In this document: positions 52,701 through 63,392 of the stretch, piece by piece
Layout of the letters: each line of letters begins with the position of its first letter
Numbering within the stretch: position 1 is the stretch's first letter
Assembly: GCF_004193775.1 (NCBI RefSeq)
Contig: NC_041010.1
Coordinates: 41,839,562 to 41,903,561, forward strand
DNA: 64,000 bases
Direction of reading: 5' to 3'
Origin: Glycine soja
Lineage: Eukaryota > Streptophyta > Magnoliopsida > Fabales > Fabaceae
Program-made: the position numbers and the translations under genes
Notes under the pieces: generated by a model
Seen by the model: the letters and a program-made list of their open reading frames with translations, nothing else
Database searches by the model: none
What the model was told of the DNA's origin: nothing

Positions 52701-53636
52701 AACATGGTTGGTAGCTTCAAGATTTCTAGGATTTTGGAAGTCTCAAGACGTTGCCAAGCCAAAGCATGAATAATAATGAGATAAAAGCTATAGCTGTTGA
52801 CTTTTGTCCATTAAAATAATCATAATGTCAACTTTACCTAATTTTTAGAACATGCATGCTGCATCTGTATGAGGGCACACTGCTCATGAGCTTGCATCAC
52901 TTTTATATGATGTTTAATTATGCAGATAATCAATGTCTACAACCAACAGTATGAAAGTGCTGCTGCATTTTGGCCACTTGTTCACTGCCGCATCATCGCA
53001 AGCTTGCTAATATCCCAGCTTCTTCTGTTGGGTCTTCTTAGCACCAAAAAGGCAGCTAAATCTACACCTTTGCTTGTCATATTACCAATATTGACGTTTG
53101 CATTCCACAAGTTCTGCCAGAGACGTTTTGAGCCAGCATTTAGGAAGTACCCTCTTGAGGTAAGATATGCACCATGCAATAGGCCAATATTTCTGGTGTA
53201 GTACAATTCTCTAAACTTTGTTTTTTTTTTGTTTTTTTGGAGGTGGCTACATGTTATGTGATTGCTCATAGTTGATGTTTGTATTATTCAGGAAGCAATG
53301 TCAAAGGATTTATTGGAGAAAAGCACAGAACCTGACTTGAACATAGAGGCTTATTTGGCTGATGCTTACTTGCATCCAATCTTCAGGTCATTTGAGGTAG
53401 AAGAAGAGGAATTGGTTGAAGTCAGAGTAGATAAACACCAAACTAATGTAGCTAGCTCCCCACCAACTGAGCCTAGTTCACCCTCTCCACCCCATCACGT
53501 GCAACAACAACCATCCCCACCTCATCATATACATGAACCCTCTCTACCTCAATATAGTGAGTATCAAACTTCACCACCAGGTTATTACTACCAATACCAT
53601 CCTCCATCTCCTCCCCATTATGTTTATCAGTACTAA
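47686..53636 (+). CDS. OSCA1: OSCA1-family hyperosmolality-gated calcium-permeable channel (CSC1-like)
   Basis: Eleven exons: 47686-48002, 48936-49088, 49904-50039, 50515-50616, 50773-50892, 50987-51067, 51227-51567, 51791-52036, 52315-52639, 52926-53159 and 53292-53636. Together they encode 799 residues without a break. The start MATLVDIGVSAAINI is typical of OSCA1. Order: first span (about 8-28), IYFPKWYL (36-43), two more spans (to about 180), a long cytosolic domain (about 199-365) with AVYNANKFAKFAKRR and AQTQQSKNPTLWL, then the DUF221/RSN1_7TM pore region (FLQGFLPGLALKIFLYILP). The C-terminal tail is rich in Pro, His and Tyr. OSCA proteins are dimeric mechanosensitive channels, mostly at the plasma membrane. 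The VRVDKHQT tail sequence and gene order suggest the Arabidopsis At1g32090 (OSCA1.8) orthologue; the exact subtype is inferred. Confidence 0.95.
48067..48091. repeat. (CT)n microsatellite in OSCA intron 1
   Basis: About 12 CT units directly after exon 1 of the OSCA gene. Confidence 0.85.
49743..49773. repeat. (CT)n microsatellite in OSCA intron 2
   Basis: About 15 uninterrupted CT units, ending CTGTCTCTT. This is the longest simple repeat I noticed in the window and is likely to vary in length between individuals. Confidence 0.85.
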
Positions 53637-56075
53637 GTTGAGCCTTCTTGAACTAGTGCATACCAATTAACCATATTGCTTGAGACCCCTTACCAAAAAT
53701 TTAGTGTTCCTATAAACTTGGATGTTTTAGCTTTTTTATCTATCCATTGCAAACGTAAATGTTTTTTTTTTCCCTTACATGTAAATGCTTTGGATTCTTC
53801 TAAATATGCGATGGCTAAAGTAGGCAGGATTTTACTTGATCAAGCTGCTAGAGAGGTTTTTATGTTTGCCAAATTGGCTTTGTTCTGATTAATAGGGTGA
53901 TTGCCTTGAATATTGCTATTAGAAAGTGTTTCAATTTATGCAACCCTCGGAGTGGTCTTCGGTCGTTTTAGAAATATTATAAAATGTGAAGAGAAAAAGA
54001 ATCATTCCACTAAAAATGTTTTTAATATCAATTCATGAATAAAGATTACTTCGTTGACATTAAAAATCAGTAGATATTAACCATGGTTTTGTACGTTCAT
54101 TTTTTAGGGTACATTTTAAACTCACGAATTTGCCTCATTGAAAGTCAGAGTTTAGATTAGGGCTTAAGATTCAATTACATTTATTTATTTTTGTGCAAGG
54201 GAGCTTATGATAGTGTCTATAATTGTTTAGGGGTACATTATAGTGCCAATAATTTTGTTCTACGACCTTAAATTTTTTACATCATAATTAAATGTTTGTT
54301 GTTGTCCAGTTATGATTCCTTTCCCATCATGATAAGCTCTCCCCTAATTTAATTACATATTAATTATCTAATCAATGTGTAACCAAACATAGATGTATCA
54401 CATTAGCTGCACATGTCTACTTGGTGCAATAGTATGTTGCCAACTAAACTTGTGCAAGCATAAAAAATTTCTAATACTACAAACGTTCCATGTGACACCG
54501 GCATGTGTAGTGCCCATCTATGGTGCATAGTGTTACCATGTATTGGAAGGTTATAGATATTTGTTTGGAAGAGTTTATTTAGTATTTATATCTTATTTAG
54601 ATTTATATTATGTTATAACCTATAAGTGTTTAGGTGAGCTTATGAAAATAATTAATATTATGTACATAATTTATTTTCGGTTCATTTCAACAAGCTCTCT
54701 AGAATAATTTAGGAAAATATTTATACTATAAGTATTTGTTTAATAAACCCTAAATTAAGTTATTTATCCAAAAAGATATTCTATGATCTTAACATTATAT
54801 TATTTGAGTGCATAAGTGTTGATTGGTCTAATTTGGTTATCATCGTGGGATCACATCAATATAATTTTGGAGTCAGACTATAAACAAAACATAAGCAACA
54901 TCAAGGCCGAAAGATAAGTAGTTATGCTATAAAACTCTTCTTTTCAAAACTGTATTGTTCAATTTGTAAGCCGATAAATCAATCAAGTTGCTTTAATGTT
55001 AGCTAAAGCACCCAAATCTTTTACTTGTCCACGATTATTTAATTCTTAACCTTTCATTGAGTATGATTTAATATAAGTATCTTTTTTTTTTTTTTTTTAT
55101 AAAAAAAGTGTTGGTTGGTTTGTGTTTTGGAAGCACGAAGTCCATGTTCAAGTCTTAACATTCCTACTTTCAAGGTTATTTATTGTTTTCTTAAGGCAAA
55201 AGGGTAACCCTACTGTTGTAAGGTTTTATATTCTAACAAACTAGAGTCAACATAATATTGGGAGGATTTAAATAATTTTTATAAAATTTAAATTTCATTG
55301 TCATCATTATACAAAAAAAAAGTTTTATATTCTAACTAACTTTATATATAAAAAAGAATATTTGTTAAACGAATTACTCTTTTCATATTATAAATATTTT
55401 AACTTGAATATAGTTATTTTCATATAAGATATATCTCATTATAAAAAAAAAAGAATATTGTAAGTAAATGAATAACTGTATGTCTGAATTTAATTTAAAA
55501 TTAAAATATAATTTTTGAGTTGTTTAAACTACTATTGCTTCAGTTAAAAAAAAAAAGCTACTACTGCTACTAATTTTAATATACTAAGTGGCTCCTTAAC
55601 CATGTGAAAACATATTGTTTATTTAAGCGACATTTAATAGTTAAATGATAAAAATGTCTTAAAAAGATGTGGAAACCCAATAGATATTTTGATTTTATTA
55701 GTTATAGACCAAGACTATATTCATAGATCATGAATTCTTTGTTGAAAAAACAGGTTATGCAGTGAAAGTATAAATAATTTTATATCGTTTAATTATAATT
55801 CATTACATAACTTAAATTAATTTTTATAATAATTACGTGAAAACTATATCAATTAAATTTTTTAATTGATTGAGAATGTACAATTTTTATAATGATCATC
55901 CATATACATTAATTTTTTTTTTTCAACCAAGGAGATCTAACTCGGTCAATTAAACATGATAGGAGATTATTATAAATTCTGATATTTGTATTTGATTTCT
56001 ACTAATTAAAAAAAATGTTTTTGGTAATTTCTTGAGAGAGAAAAAAAATGTTTCCATTCTGTTTCTGCGAACGAA

Positions 56076-56091
56076 ACTCCACATGTGGAGT
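56076..56091. promoter_or_regulatory. Perfect 16-base palindrome with a CACATGTG core
   Basis: ACTCCACATGTGGAGT lies about 290 bases upstream of the ligase pseudogene start. CACATG-type E-boxes bind bHLH factors such as MYC2. No function is shown. Confidence 0.4.
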
Positions 56092-56096
56092 AGTTC

Positions 56097-56108
56097 CTTC
56101 CCGCGGGA
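56097..56108. promoter_or_regulatory. Palindromic E2F-like site
   Basis: TTCCCGCGGGAA, a perfect 12-base palindrome six bases after the previous one, fits the E2F core pattern. It lies upstream of a dead gene and may have no function now. Confidence 0.3.
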
Positions 56109-58266
56109 AATTGCGGAGTGAAGGAAATTCTCTTCTTTTTGTCTTTTTTACACTGAACGAACGTAACATTCATTCCATTATTCCAATTTCTGAACACAAT
56201 GTTATTGTTAATGTTCCGTAGTTGCCACGTTCCTATGTCACCCCACACACACAGTAGCTTCACTCTCGAGCCGAGTCTACTTTATTAACTCAACTCACAC
56301 AGACACACAAATACTCTCCCTTTTCATAATTCCATTGCATTCCACATTTGCACCCTTCTCTGAATCTCTGAATCAAAATCAATGGCTGCAAGCATAAACT
56401 GCGACATGCCCCTCACTCACCACCCTCATTGCTTCTCTCCAAAAACCGGTATTTACCACAGCAAACACTCCCCCGTGGACCTTCCCAACGACCCTTTTCT
56501 TGACCTTGTTTCCTTCATTTTTTTTCCCACCGCCATAATGGGGTTTCGGCCCTTGTTGATTCCTCATCTGGGTGTTCCATTTCCTACTCAAAGCTCCTAC
56601 CTTTGGTCAAATCCCTTGCTTCTGGTCTTCACAGAATCGGTGTTTCACCAGGTGACGTGGTTCTGCTCCTTCTCCCTAATTCCATTTACTACCCCATTGT
56701 GTTCTTGGCTGTTCTCTATCTTGGTGCTGTTTTTACACCCTTGAATTCTCTTAGTGGTGTCTGTGAAATACGCAGGCAGGTTAATGAGTGTGAGTCTGGC
56801 TTTCACTCTGCCTGAAAATGAGAAGAAACTTGAGCCATTGGGAATTTCTGTTATTGCTGTGCCAGAAAATGGAAAGGGTTTGAAGGATGGTTGTTTCTCA
56901 TGCTTTTGTGATTTGATTTCTTGTGACTTTGATTTGCCTAAAAGGCCTGCTATTAAGCAGGATGACACTGCTGGGATACTGTATTCTTCAGGGACTACTG
57001 CTGTGAGCAAAGGGGGTTGTTTTGTCACATAAAAATCTTGTTGCTATGGTTGTGCTTTTTGTGAGGTTTGAAGCTTCTCAATATGGACTCTCTTGCTTGA
57101 GGAATGTATATCTGGCAGTTTTGCCAATGTTTCATGTGAATGGTTTGTCGCTATTTGCTGTGGGATTGCTGTCTTTGGGCTCTACCGTTGTTGTCATGAG
57201 GAAATTTGACATAGATGAGGTTGTCAGGGTGATTGATGAATATAAAGTTATACACTTTCCTGTTGTTCCGCCGATGTTGACAGCACTGATAACGAGGGCA
57301 AATGGGGTTAATGGCGGTGAGAGTTTGGTACAAGTCTCCAGCAGTGCAGCACCTTTGAGCACGGGAGTTATTAATGAGTTCATCCGGGCTTTCCCCAATG
57401 TTGATTTTATACAGGTAAAGAATCTCGTAACAAGATAGTCTTATTCAAAGAATGCAAGTCATCTGCCAGCATTCATATAATTGCTAGAGTCAATACCATA
57501 TATATGTCTGTGTTGTGTGTGTGTTGTATGTGTATTGTATGTGTGTGTGTGATTGTAGTATTGAGCTGAATGCTGATGCCATTTCATTTAATATGTTATG
57601 ATAGATTGTGGTAAATGAAAAGAAACACTGGAAATACTTGAATTAACTTGTACTGTTTAGTTTGAAAGTGATACAAGCAAAAAGTATGTTGGATGTAAAT
57701 AACAAATACTCTTATTGTGCCATTAATATTCACATCAACAACTACTGCTGGACCATTAAAATTGAACTTTATTTGTTTATGGTAATGTTGCTTCCCTAGA
57801 TTTTTAAGAATGTGCATCTGTAAGATTGTTTCATTTTAGGGTTAGGGAATGACTGAGTCAACTGCAGTAGGAACACGTGGATTCAATACTGAAAAGTTTC
57901 TCAATTATTCTTCAATAGGGTTATTGGCTCCAAACATGGAGGCAAAAGTGGTAGACTGGAATACTGGTGCATTTTTGCCCCCAGGCAGCAGTGGTGAGCT
58001 TTGGTTGAGAGGGCCTTCAATTATGACAGGTAAAACTCTGTTTTCCTGAATTGATATAAAATTGAAAGAATTGGCCATATTTCCATGTATAAAGTATTTG
58101 TCAGCAATAATTAAATATCACCGTTTATTATATTTCATCTACACCAAAATTTGGCTGAGAAGCTCCATTTAAGTTTAGTATTCTTCCAGTGAGTGATATT
58201 ATATGCTTATCTGTTACAAAATTTCTAGCTATAAATATATGAATGGAGGAGTAATTTAGTTTTTGT

Positions 58267-58381
58267 GGGTGTTTGGGAACAACTTATTTCTTAGAAATAA
58301 TTTGTTATTTTTCAAAAAGCTTTATTGAAAGTTGATAAAAAAAAGTTATTATTTCTTCAAAATAACTTGAACCAAACACAC
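58267..58381. mobile_element. Fold-back MITE-like element in an intron of the ligase pseudogene
   Basis: GGGTGTTTGGGAACAACTTA at the left faces AATAACTTGAACCAAACACAC at the right. The arms pair imperfectly for about 40 bases around a T/A-rich loop, making a 115-base hairpin. A target duplication was not clear. Confidence 0.55.
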
Positions 58382-58943
58382 ATTACTTGTTTTAATTATT
58401 ACAATCAGATGTTGCTTCCATTGACACCTGTTCAGTTAAAAGATACTTGTCATGTCCTTGCCAGTAAAATGTTACCAAATTTTTTCTGTTTGTTTGGATT
58501 AGAAAAAAAGGGAATTTAAATTTCTCTTTAAGGCATCTGGTTAAGTTTGTTGCTGCGAATCCTTGTTTCTGTAATTTTCCTATATTAGAGGGGTGTGTGT
58601 GTGTTCCACTGTTGTTCTTATTTTATTGATATTTCAATTGAAATACATTAATTTGAAATTTTCTACTTAATTTCTCAGGATACCTGAATAACGAGGAAGC
58701 TACAATGTCAACAATTGATAAAGATGGGTTGGCTACATACTGGAGATGTTGTTTGTTTTGATTATGATGGATATTTACACATCTGACCGCTTGAAAGATA
58801 TCATCAAATACAAAAGGCTTTCAGGTATCTAATTTTTGGATTAATAGTTTTAATTTTTTAATGAAAAAAGCAAAATAATTTTGCTTAAATAACAACCTTT
58901 GCTCAAACATATACATATACAAAAATAAGTAACTTTTCCCTTG

Positions 58944-59010
58944 AGACAGCTGAGTTGGTAGGATTGTGGGACATGCAGTGAGTCTGTAGGTTCAAAGTTC
59001 AAACCCCACC
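58944..59010 (+). mobile_element. tRNA-derived SINE-like head
   Basis: Contains an RNA polymerase III box-A-like AGCTGAGTTGGTAGG (58948-58962) and a box-B-like GTTCAAACC (58997-59005) at about tRNA spacing. The full sequence does not fold as a standard tRNA. This is the usual look of a SINE 5' end; its 3' limit is unclear. Confidence 0.45.
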
Positions 59011-60772
59011 CCCTTTCCCCTCCTCTCTGTTGGTTTGGGTTCTTCCTTGGACAACAAATAAATACATTCAGAAGTTGGCAAAAATGCACTCTGTTTGGAA
59101 CTATACCAGTCTGTACTTATAAATGTAATAATGTATAACAAATACCAATAGGCTTTCTTTATTTGGTGCATATTGGAGCAGCTAGTAGTAGATCACCAGT
59201 ATTTTGAGATAGATTTTCATGCTTATAAATATCAGACTGAATATTTTTCTCGAGCATCTAGTATTTGTTTAAAAATTTCATTTACTTGGTAAATAACTTT
59301 AAAAGCTTCCATGTTCAAATGTGTGGGTATAGTACAACTGTTGTTCAGAGGAACACATGAAATGCTTATTGGATTAATCAAAAATATAATCTAAATCAAC
59401 TTAGAATGACATGAAATACGTAGTAAGAACAATAAAAATACTGAATGAAAAAATTGTAGATTTTGATATATATTTTCAGTAGAAACTGCAAAACTTGTTG
59501 TAAAGCTCTTTGATTCCTAGTTATAAAAAGGATTACTTTTTAGGAGCTAGCTAGGGTTGTATTTTCCGAAAACATTTTTCTATATATTGCATGATTTTCA
59601 ATCACAGGGAGGATATGTTATTTTATATTATAATTTATGTTTATATAATTTGTGTGTTGCACGTGTATTCTTACATATGGCATATGATCTGTTACAGATT
59701 GCTCCTGCCAATTTAGATGCTGTGTTAAGTTTACATCCTGAAATAGTTGATGTTGCTGTTACAGGGTAAGTATGAACTCTATGAAACATACACACTGACA
59801 CAGCATATATATCAAATGAAGTTAAATATGAAAACTTACGAAAAGGTCGAAAATGATAATTAAGATTTATATATTCTTGTATATTCATCTTCATATAATA
59901 ATGAGCCTAAATATTATTTTTTAATATTTTATGTTACTTTAAACTAATTTTTCTGAATATTTCAACAATATAATTATTTTTTATAATACTAGCGTCCTTG
60001 AAGTGTTCTGTTCATCCATATAGGGGTATCAAATCAAGTCTTTTGACCCGTATAGAATTGTCAGCCCAATAAACTTTTTACTGTGACTCCAATGAGGAGT
60101 GACAAACATGTGTCGTATGAGTTTTGGGAAAGTGCCGGTGTCAGAAACATGTTCAACACTCCGATACCTTAAGCAAGAGAAGTGTCCTTGTTCCATAGCT
60201 CTCACTTGCCCTAGATTTGTGTCCTGCATTTATAGTTGGTGGCTACCTTGTTTGTTGGCTTTATTTGTTTTTTTGAATGATTCATTTTTCTACATGTGTT
60301 TCTTTGTGTGCATAATCATTTTCCATTTCAGTGCAATGGATGAAGAAACTGGGGAGATGCCAGCAGCATTGGTGGTCAGGAAGGTTGGAAGTGTGCTGTC
60401 TCCAAAGCGTATTATGGACTTTGTTGCTGAGCTGGTTCGTTCTGATAAGACAAACTTTAAGTGCTATAATATTTGAATTCACATTGACTCCTCTGAATCA
60501 ATGCCCTAGAGTTTATAGCCATAGGAATGCTTTTTCCACTTTTCATAAGCATTTATGCATCATGATCAAGGTGTCTGTTGCATCAGCTAGCTACCGTTGG
60601 AATTATGTTATTGTTTAGCTACCAAGACTTTTTGTCATTTGTAACTCTTCTGTGGCTGGTTGCTCCATATAAGAAGGTTAGGAAGGTTTTCTTCACTGAC
60701 AAGATACCAAGGTCTGCCACTGGGAAGATCCTACGAAAGCAGCTGAGCAATTGCTCGACTTCTAAACTATAA

Positions 60773-63017
60773 TGCATTTTTTTAGGACTTGCCTCAAGTG
60801 TAATATTGAAAAATTACCAGGACAATTTTGGAAAGTAGGTTATTTTAAGTCAATTTGTTGAGTGAATGTTTTTTTTAACAACACAGTATAAGATATATTT
60901 GTTGATTGAATGTATTCATACATGCTTTATGAGGGCTACTAAAGGATTGGAGAACACTATGTCATGATATCACAATCCCCAGAAATTTCTGCCCTGCACT
61001 GCATATCTCCTAATAAAGTAATACTCATGCTGTTTTTTTTTACTAGTCATCGTTGTATCCTATGTTAAATCAATTTCTGAAAGAGTAATGGAACGATTTC
61101 AATGCTTTCAATCATAGAAAAAGAGAGGGACTTAATACATGAAGGATAGTGTAATCAATTAGCCAACTAAAAGCAATACAATAAATAACTGAGAGCATGT
61201 TTGAAACTCCGTTGGACCCCAACACACTTGTTGTCCTAGCTTATTTCCACCCATACGCTCCAATGACAAATGAGTGATTCAAATCTAAATTAATTGCCAA
61301 AACCTCTAATAATGTGCTCCCTAATAACCTAACTAACTAACTAACGGAGTTTCAACACTTGTAAATCAATTTAAATAATATTAGCAAACTTTGTTAATAT
61401 TAGGGGTAAGATTTTAGATTTCTTTGGTGCTTGATGTATTTCAAACCTAATGTTTTTTCACTCGATTATAAGTATAACAAGGCAAACTTAGGAATAGTTG
61501 TTCGAAACTAAAAAATATTTATTTATGATACATTTTAGTGATATAAAAATAAATATCTATCTTATGTACTACATAAATTAAAGTATTATTTATTAATTTA
61601 TTAATATAATATATTATAAAATTAAAATTAACTTATATTATATTATATATATATACATATATTAAAATACATAATATTAATGTAAATATAATATTATGCT
61701 ATATAAAATATTATTTATAAAGTTAACAATTTTTATTGTTAATACTATTATTAAAAAATAATTTTTAAAACAAATATAAGACCTATACTAGATACTGATA
61801 AAAATGACCTTGTATTAAATTAAATGCTTTTTTTTAATGAAATTAAATATTTGTTTGAGTTTACATTCCAAACATACTTAGTAGTACTTTTGTTTTTTAA
61901 ATATAAGATTTTTTAAAAAAATTTATTTCTTCATTTTTATAAGATTTTTTTTATGTTGTCTTTTGTATTAAATATTTATTTATTTTTATCAAAATATCCT
62001 TAACTACTTTACAATAAGTGTTATGAATTAAAAAGATAGATTGGATTCTCTCTTTTATAAGGATTAGAAAAGAAGTCTAACATATATTAGTTAATTGATT
62101 ACGTAGAAATTAAATAGAAAGAGAAAGATAATAAGTTGAATAATTTTAAGGATAATTTTAAAAAATAATATAAATTACTAACAAATTTAATATTATCAAC
62201 TAAATTAAATAACCTTCTTAAATAATATTAATTAATTAAACGAGTCTTATATTTATATTTAGTAACTACAATTTATTATGTGTATTTTTTTGAAACCAGA
62301 AGCATCCTTGAGTTTATTTTGTGTTTGAAGGATGCCTTTTTTTTTCAAAAAAAAAAATCCACCAAAAAAGAAGAAGAAGCATCCTTTAGGTGACAATCAT
62401 AATTCTTTGAGGTAAAAGAGATCTCCTCTAATAAGTAATTAATACTCACGGATTCAATAATTAAACAAGAGGAATAATTATATGCGAATCATACAACACG
62501 CTATATTAATCTTGCGTCAATAAATACGTGAAAGCTACTCTAACACCAACACGTGGATTCAATTTGATTTCAAAAGTGAAACCTAACATACACGTCCTGA
62601 AAAATGAAAATATACGTCTTCTAAATCCTTTCAAAACTCCTGTAAAAGAAAATCCTTTCAAAAACTAAGTGCGTGTTTGCATAAGTAAGGCAAAAATTCC
62701 TTATAAATAAAATTGATTTTAAAATAATTTGATTTATGTTTAAACATTTTTTATTATGAAATCAAGTTAATAAAAAATTCAACATAAAAATCTCGATTCA
62801 ACACAAAATTTATCTAAAATTGTTTCAATTCAAAATTAATTTTAAATTCTTATTTGGTTTGATTTGTGGTCTGATAACAACATTAATGTAAAGTTGTGAC
62901 ACTTGGTTTGCCCTCCTATTTAGCTTAGGTGCAAATTTATCAATTGACGGACATTAACATCTGTGTAGTGACTTAGCTTTGATATAATTTTGTTGATTCT
63001 TCTTTTGACAATCACAG
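60773..63017. other. Intergenic, AT-rich
   Basis: After the ligase 3' end comes a small inverted-repeat element (61198-61357), then very AT-rich DNA from 61480 to 62290. The final bases before 63017 look like the intron end preceding the PLGG1 exon. No gene is recognised. Confidence 0.55.
61198..61357. mobile_element. Small inverted-repeat (MITE-like) element
   Basis: TGTTTGAAACTCCGTT at 61198-61213 and AACGGAGTTTCAACA at 61343-61357 are inverted copies of each other (one indel), enclosing about 130 bases. It has no coding capacity and no clear target duplication. Confidence 0.5.
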
Positions 63018-63127
63018 GATATTACCTTACTAACTCATCATCTGATCCTGGAGCTGGTGACATTCTAATGGGATTTTTGGGATCTGTTATTCTCTCATTT
63101 GCCTTCTCTATGTTCAAACAAAGAAAG
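63018..63127 (+). pseudogene. PLGG1: Single exon of PLGG1 (plastid glycolate/glycerate transporter), gene relic
   Basis: An open 110-base exon flanked by AG and GT encodes YYLTNSSSDPGAGDILMGF, then LGSVILSFAFSMFKQRK. I recognise this as a membrane segment of the LrgB-like domain of PLGG1, which exchanges glycolate and glycerate across the inner chloroplast envelope in photorespiration. No other PLGG1 exon is visible upstream, where the ligase pseudogene sits, or in the following 870 bases, where an OTU frame begins. It is therefore a leftover exon, either from a lost collinear PLGG1 copy or carried in by a transposon. Upstream exons absent and downstream exons beyond the window is also possible. 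Confidence 0.7.
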
Positions 63128-63392
63128 GTAACCATCTACATTTGTAATTGTTACTTCATGAATCCTATACTGCAGCAAAAAAAGTAAAGCAAATAAAAGC
63201 AATATATTCTCATTACTTTGCAGACTGTTTTTTTTTTTTTGACAAGTTTAGGCAAGTTACCATCAACCTTATTCCTGACCAATTCTTGATATGCTATTAC
63301 TGAGTTATGAATAATTAACAATGTGCAATAGCTCTTCAGTAAGTTATTTGTAAATATTTTTCTCCCAATTTAGTCCCACCACTTAAAAAATA

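Larger units (their letters stand above)
53637..56381. other. Intergenic: between the OSCA gene and the ligase pseudogene
   Basis: AT-rich, no gene recognised. A run of T at 55083-55099 precedes a stretch with a GTTCAAGTC box-B-like motif (55146-55154) but no good box A. From about 56050 the ligase promoter holds two perfect palindromes. Confidence 0.55.
56382..60772 (+). pseudogene. Decayed peroxisomal 4-coumarate--CoA ligase-like (4CLL) gene
   Basis: Six exon remnants (56382-57414, 57840-58029, 58679-58824, 59698-59765, 60332-60434, 60659-60772) keep the family order: N-terminal DLPNDPFLDLVSFIF, GVSPGDVVLLLLPNSIYYP, AMP-binding [43 protein letters not shown]-type end ([15 protein letters not shown]) and a C-terminal SKL peroxisome signal. 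The family adenylates carboxylic acids and makes CoA thioesters; peroxisomal members include OPC-8:0 CoA ligase of jasmonate synthesis. Lesions: an 8-T run near 56518-56525 shifts the frame; bases are lost near 56789; an extra G at about 57015; TAG in place of the usual Tyr of GYGMTES at 57843-57845; an extra T near 58730; two bases lost near 58783; an extra A near 58814; and the last acceptor reads TG instead of AG at 60657-60658. Confidence 0.9.

Noticed and set aside
55083..55160. Second SINE candidate (T-run, then GTTCAAGTC)
   Set aside because: Only a box-B-like motif is present; no acceptable box A at the right distance.
63018..63127. Reading the PLGG1 exon as a normal complete PLGG1 gene in this window
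   Set aside because: No preceding exons or plastid transit peptide are visible upstream, and an OTU frame follows within 300 bases.
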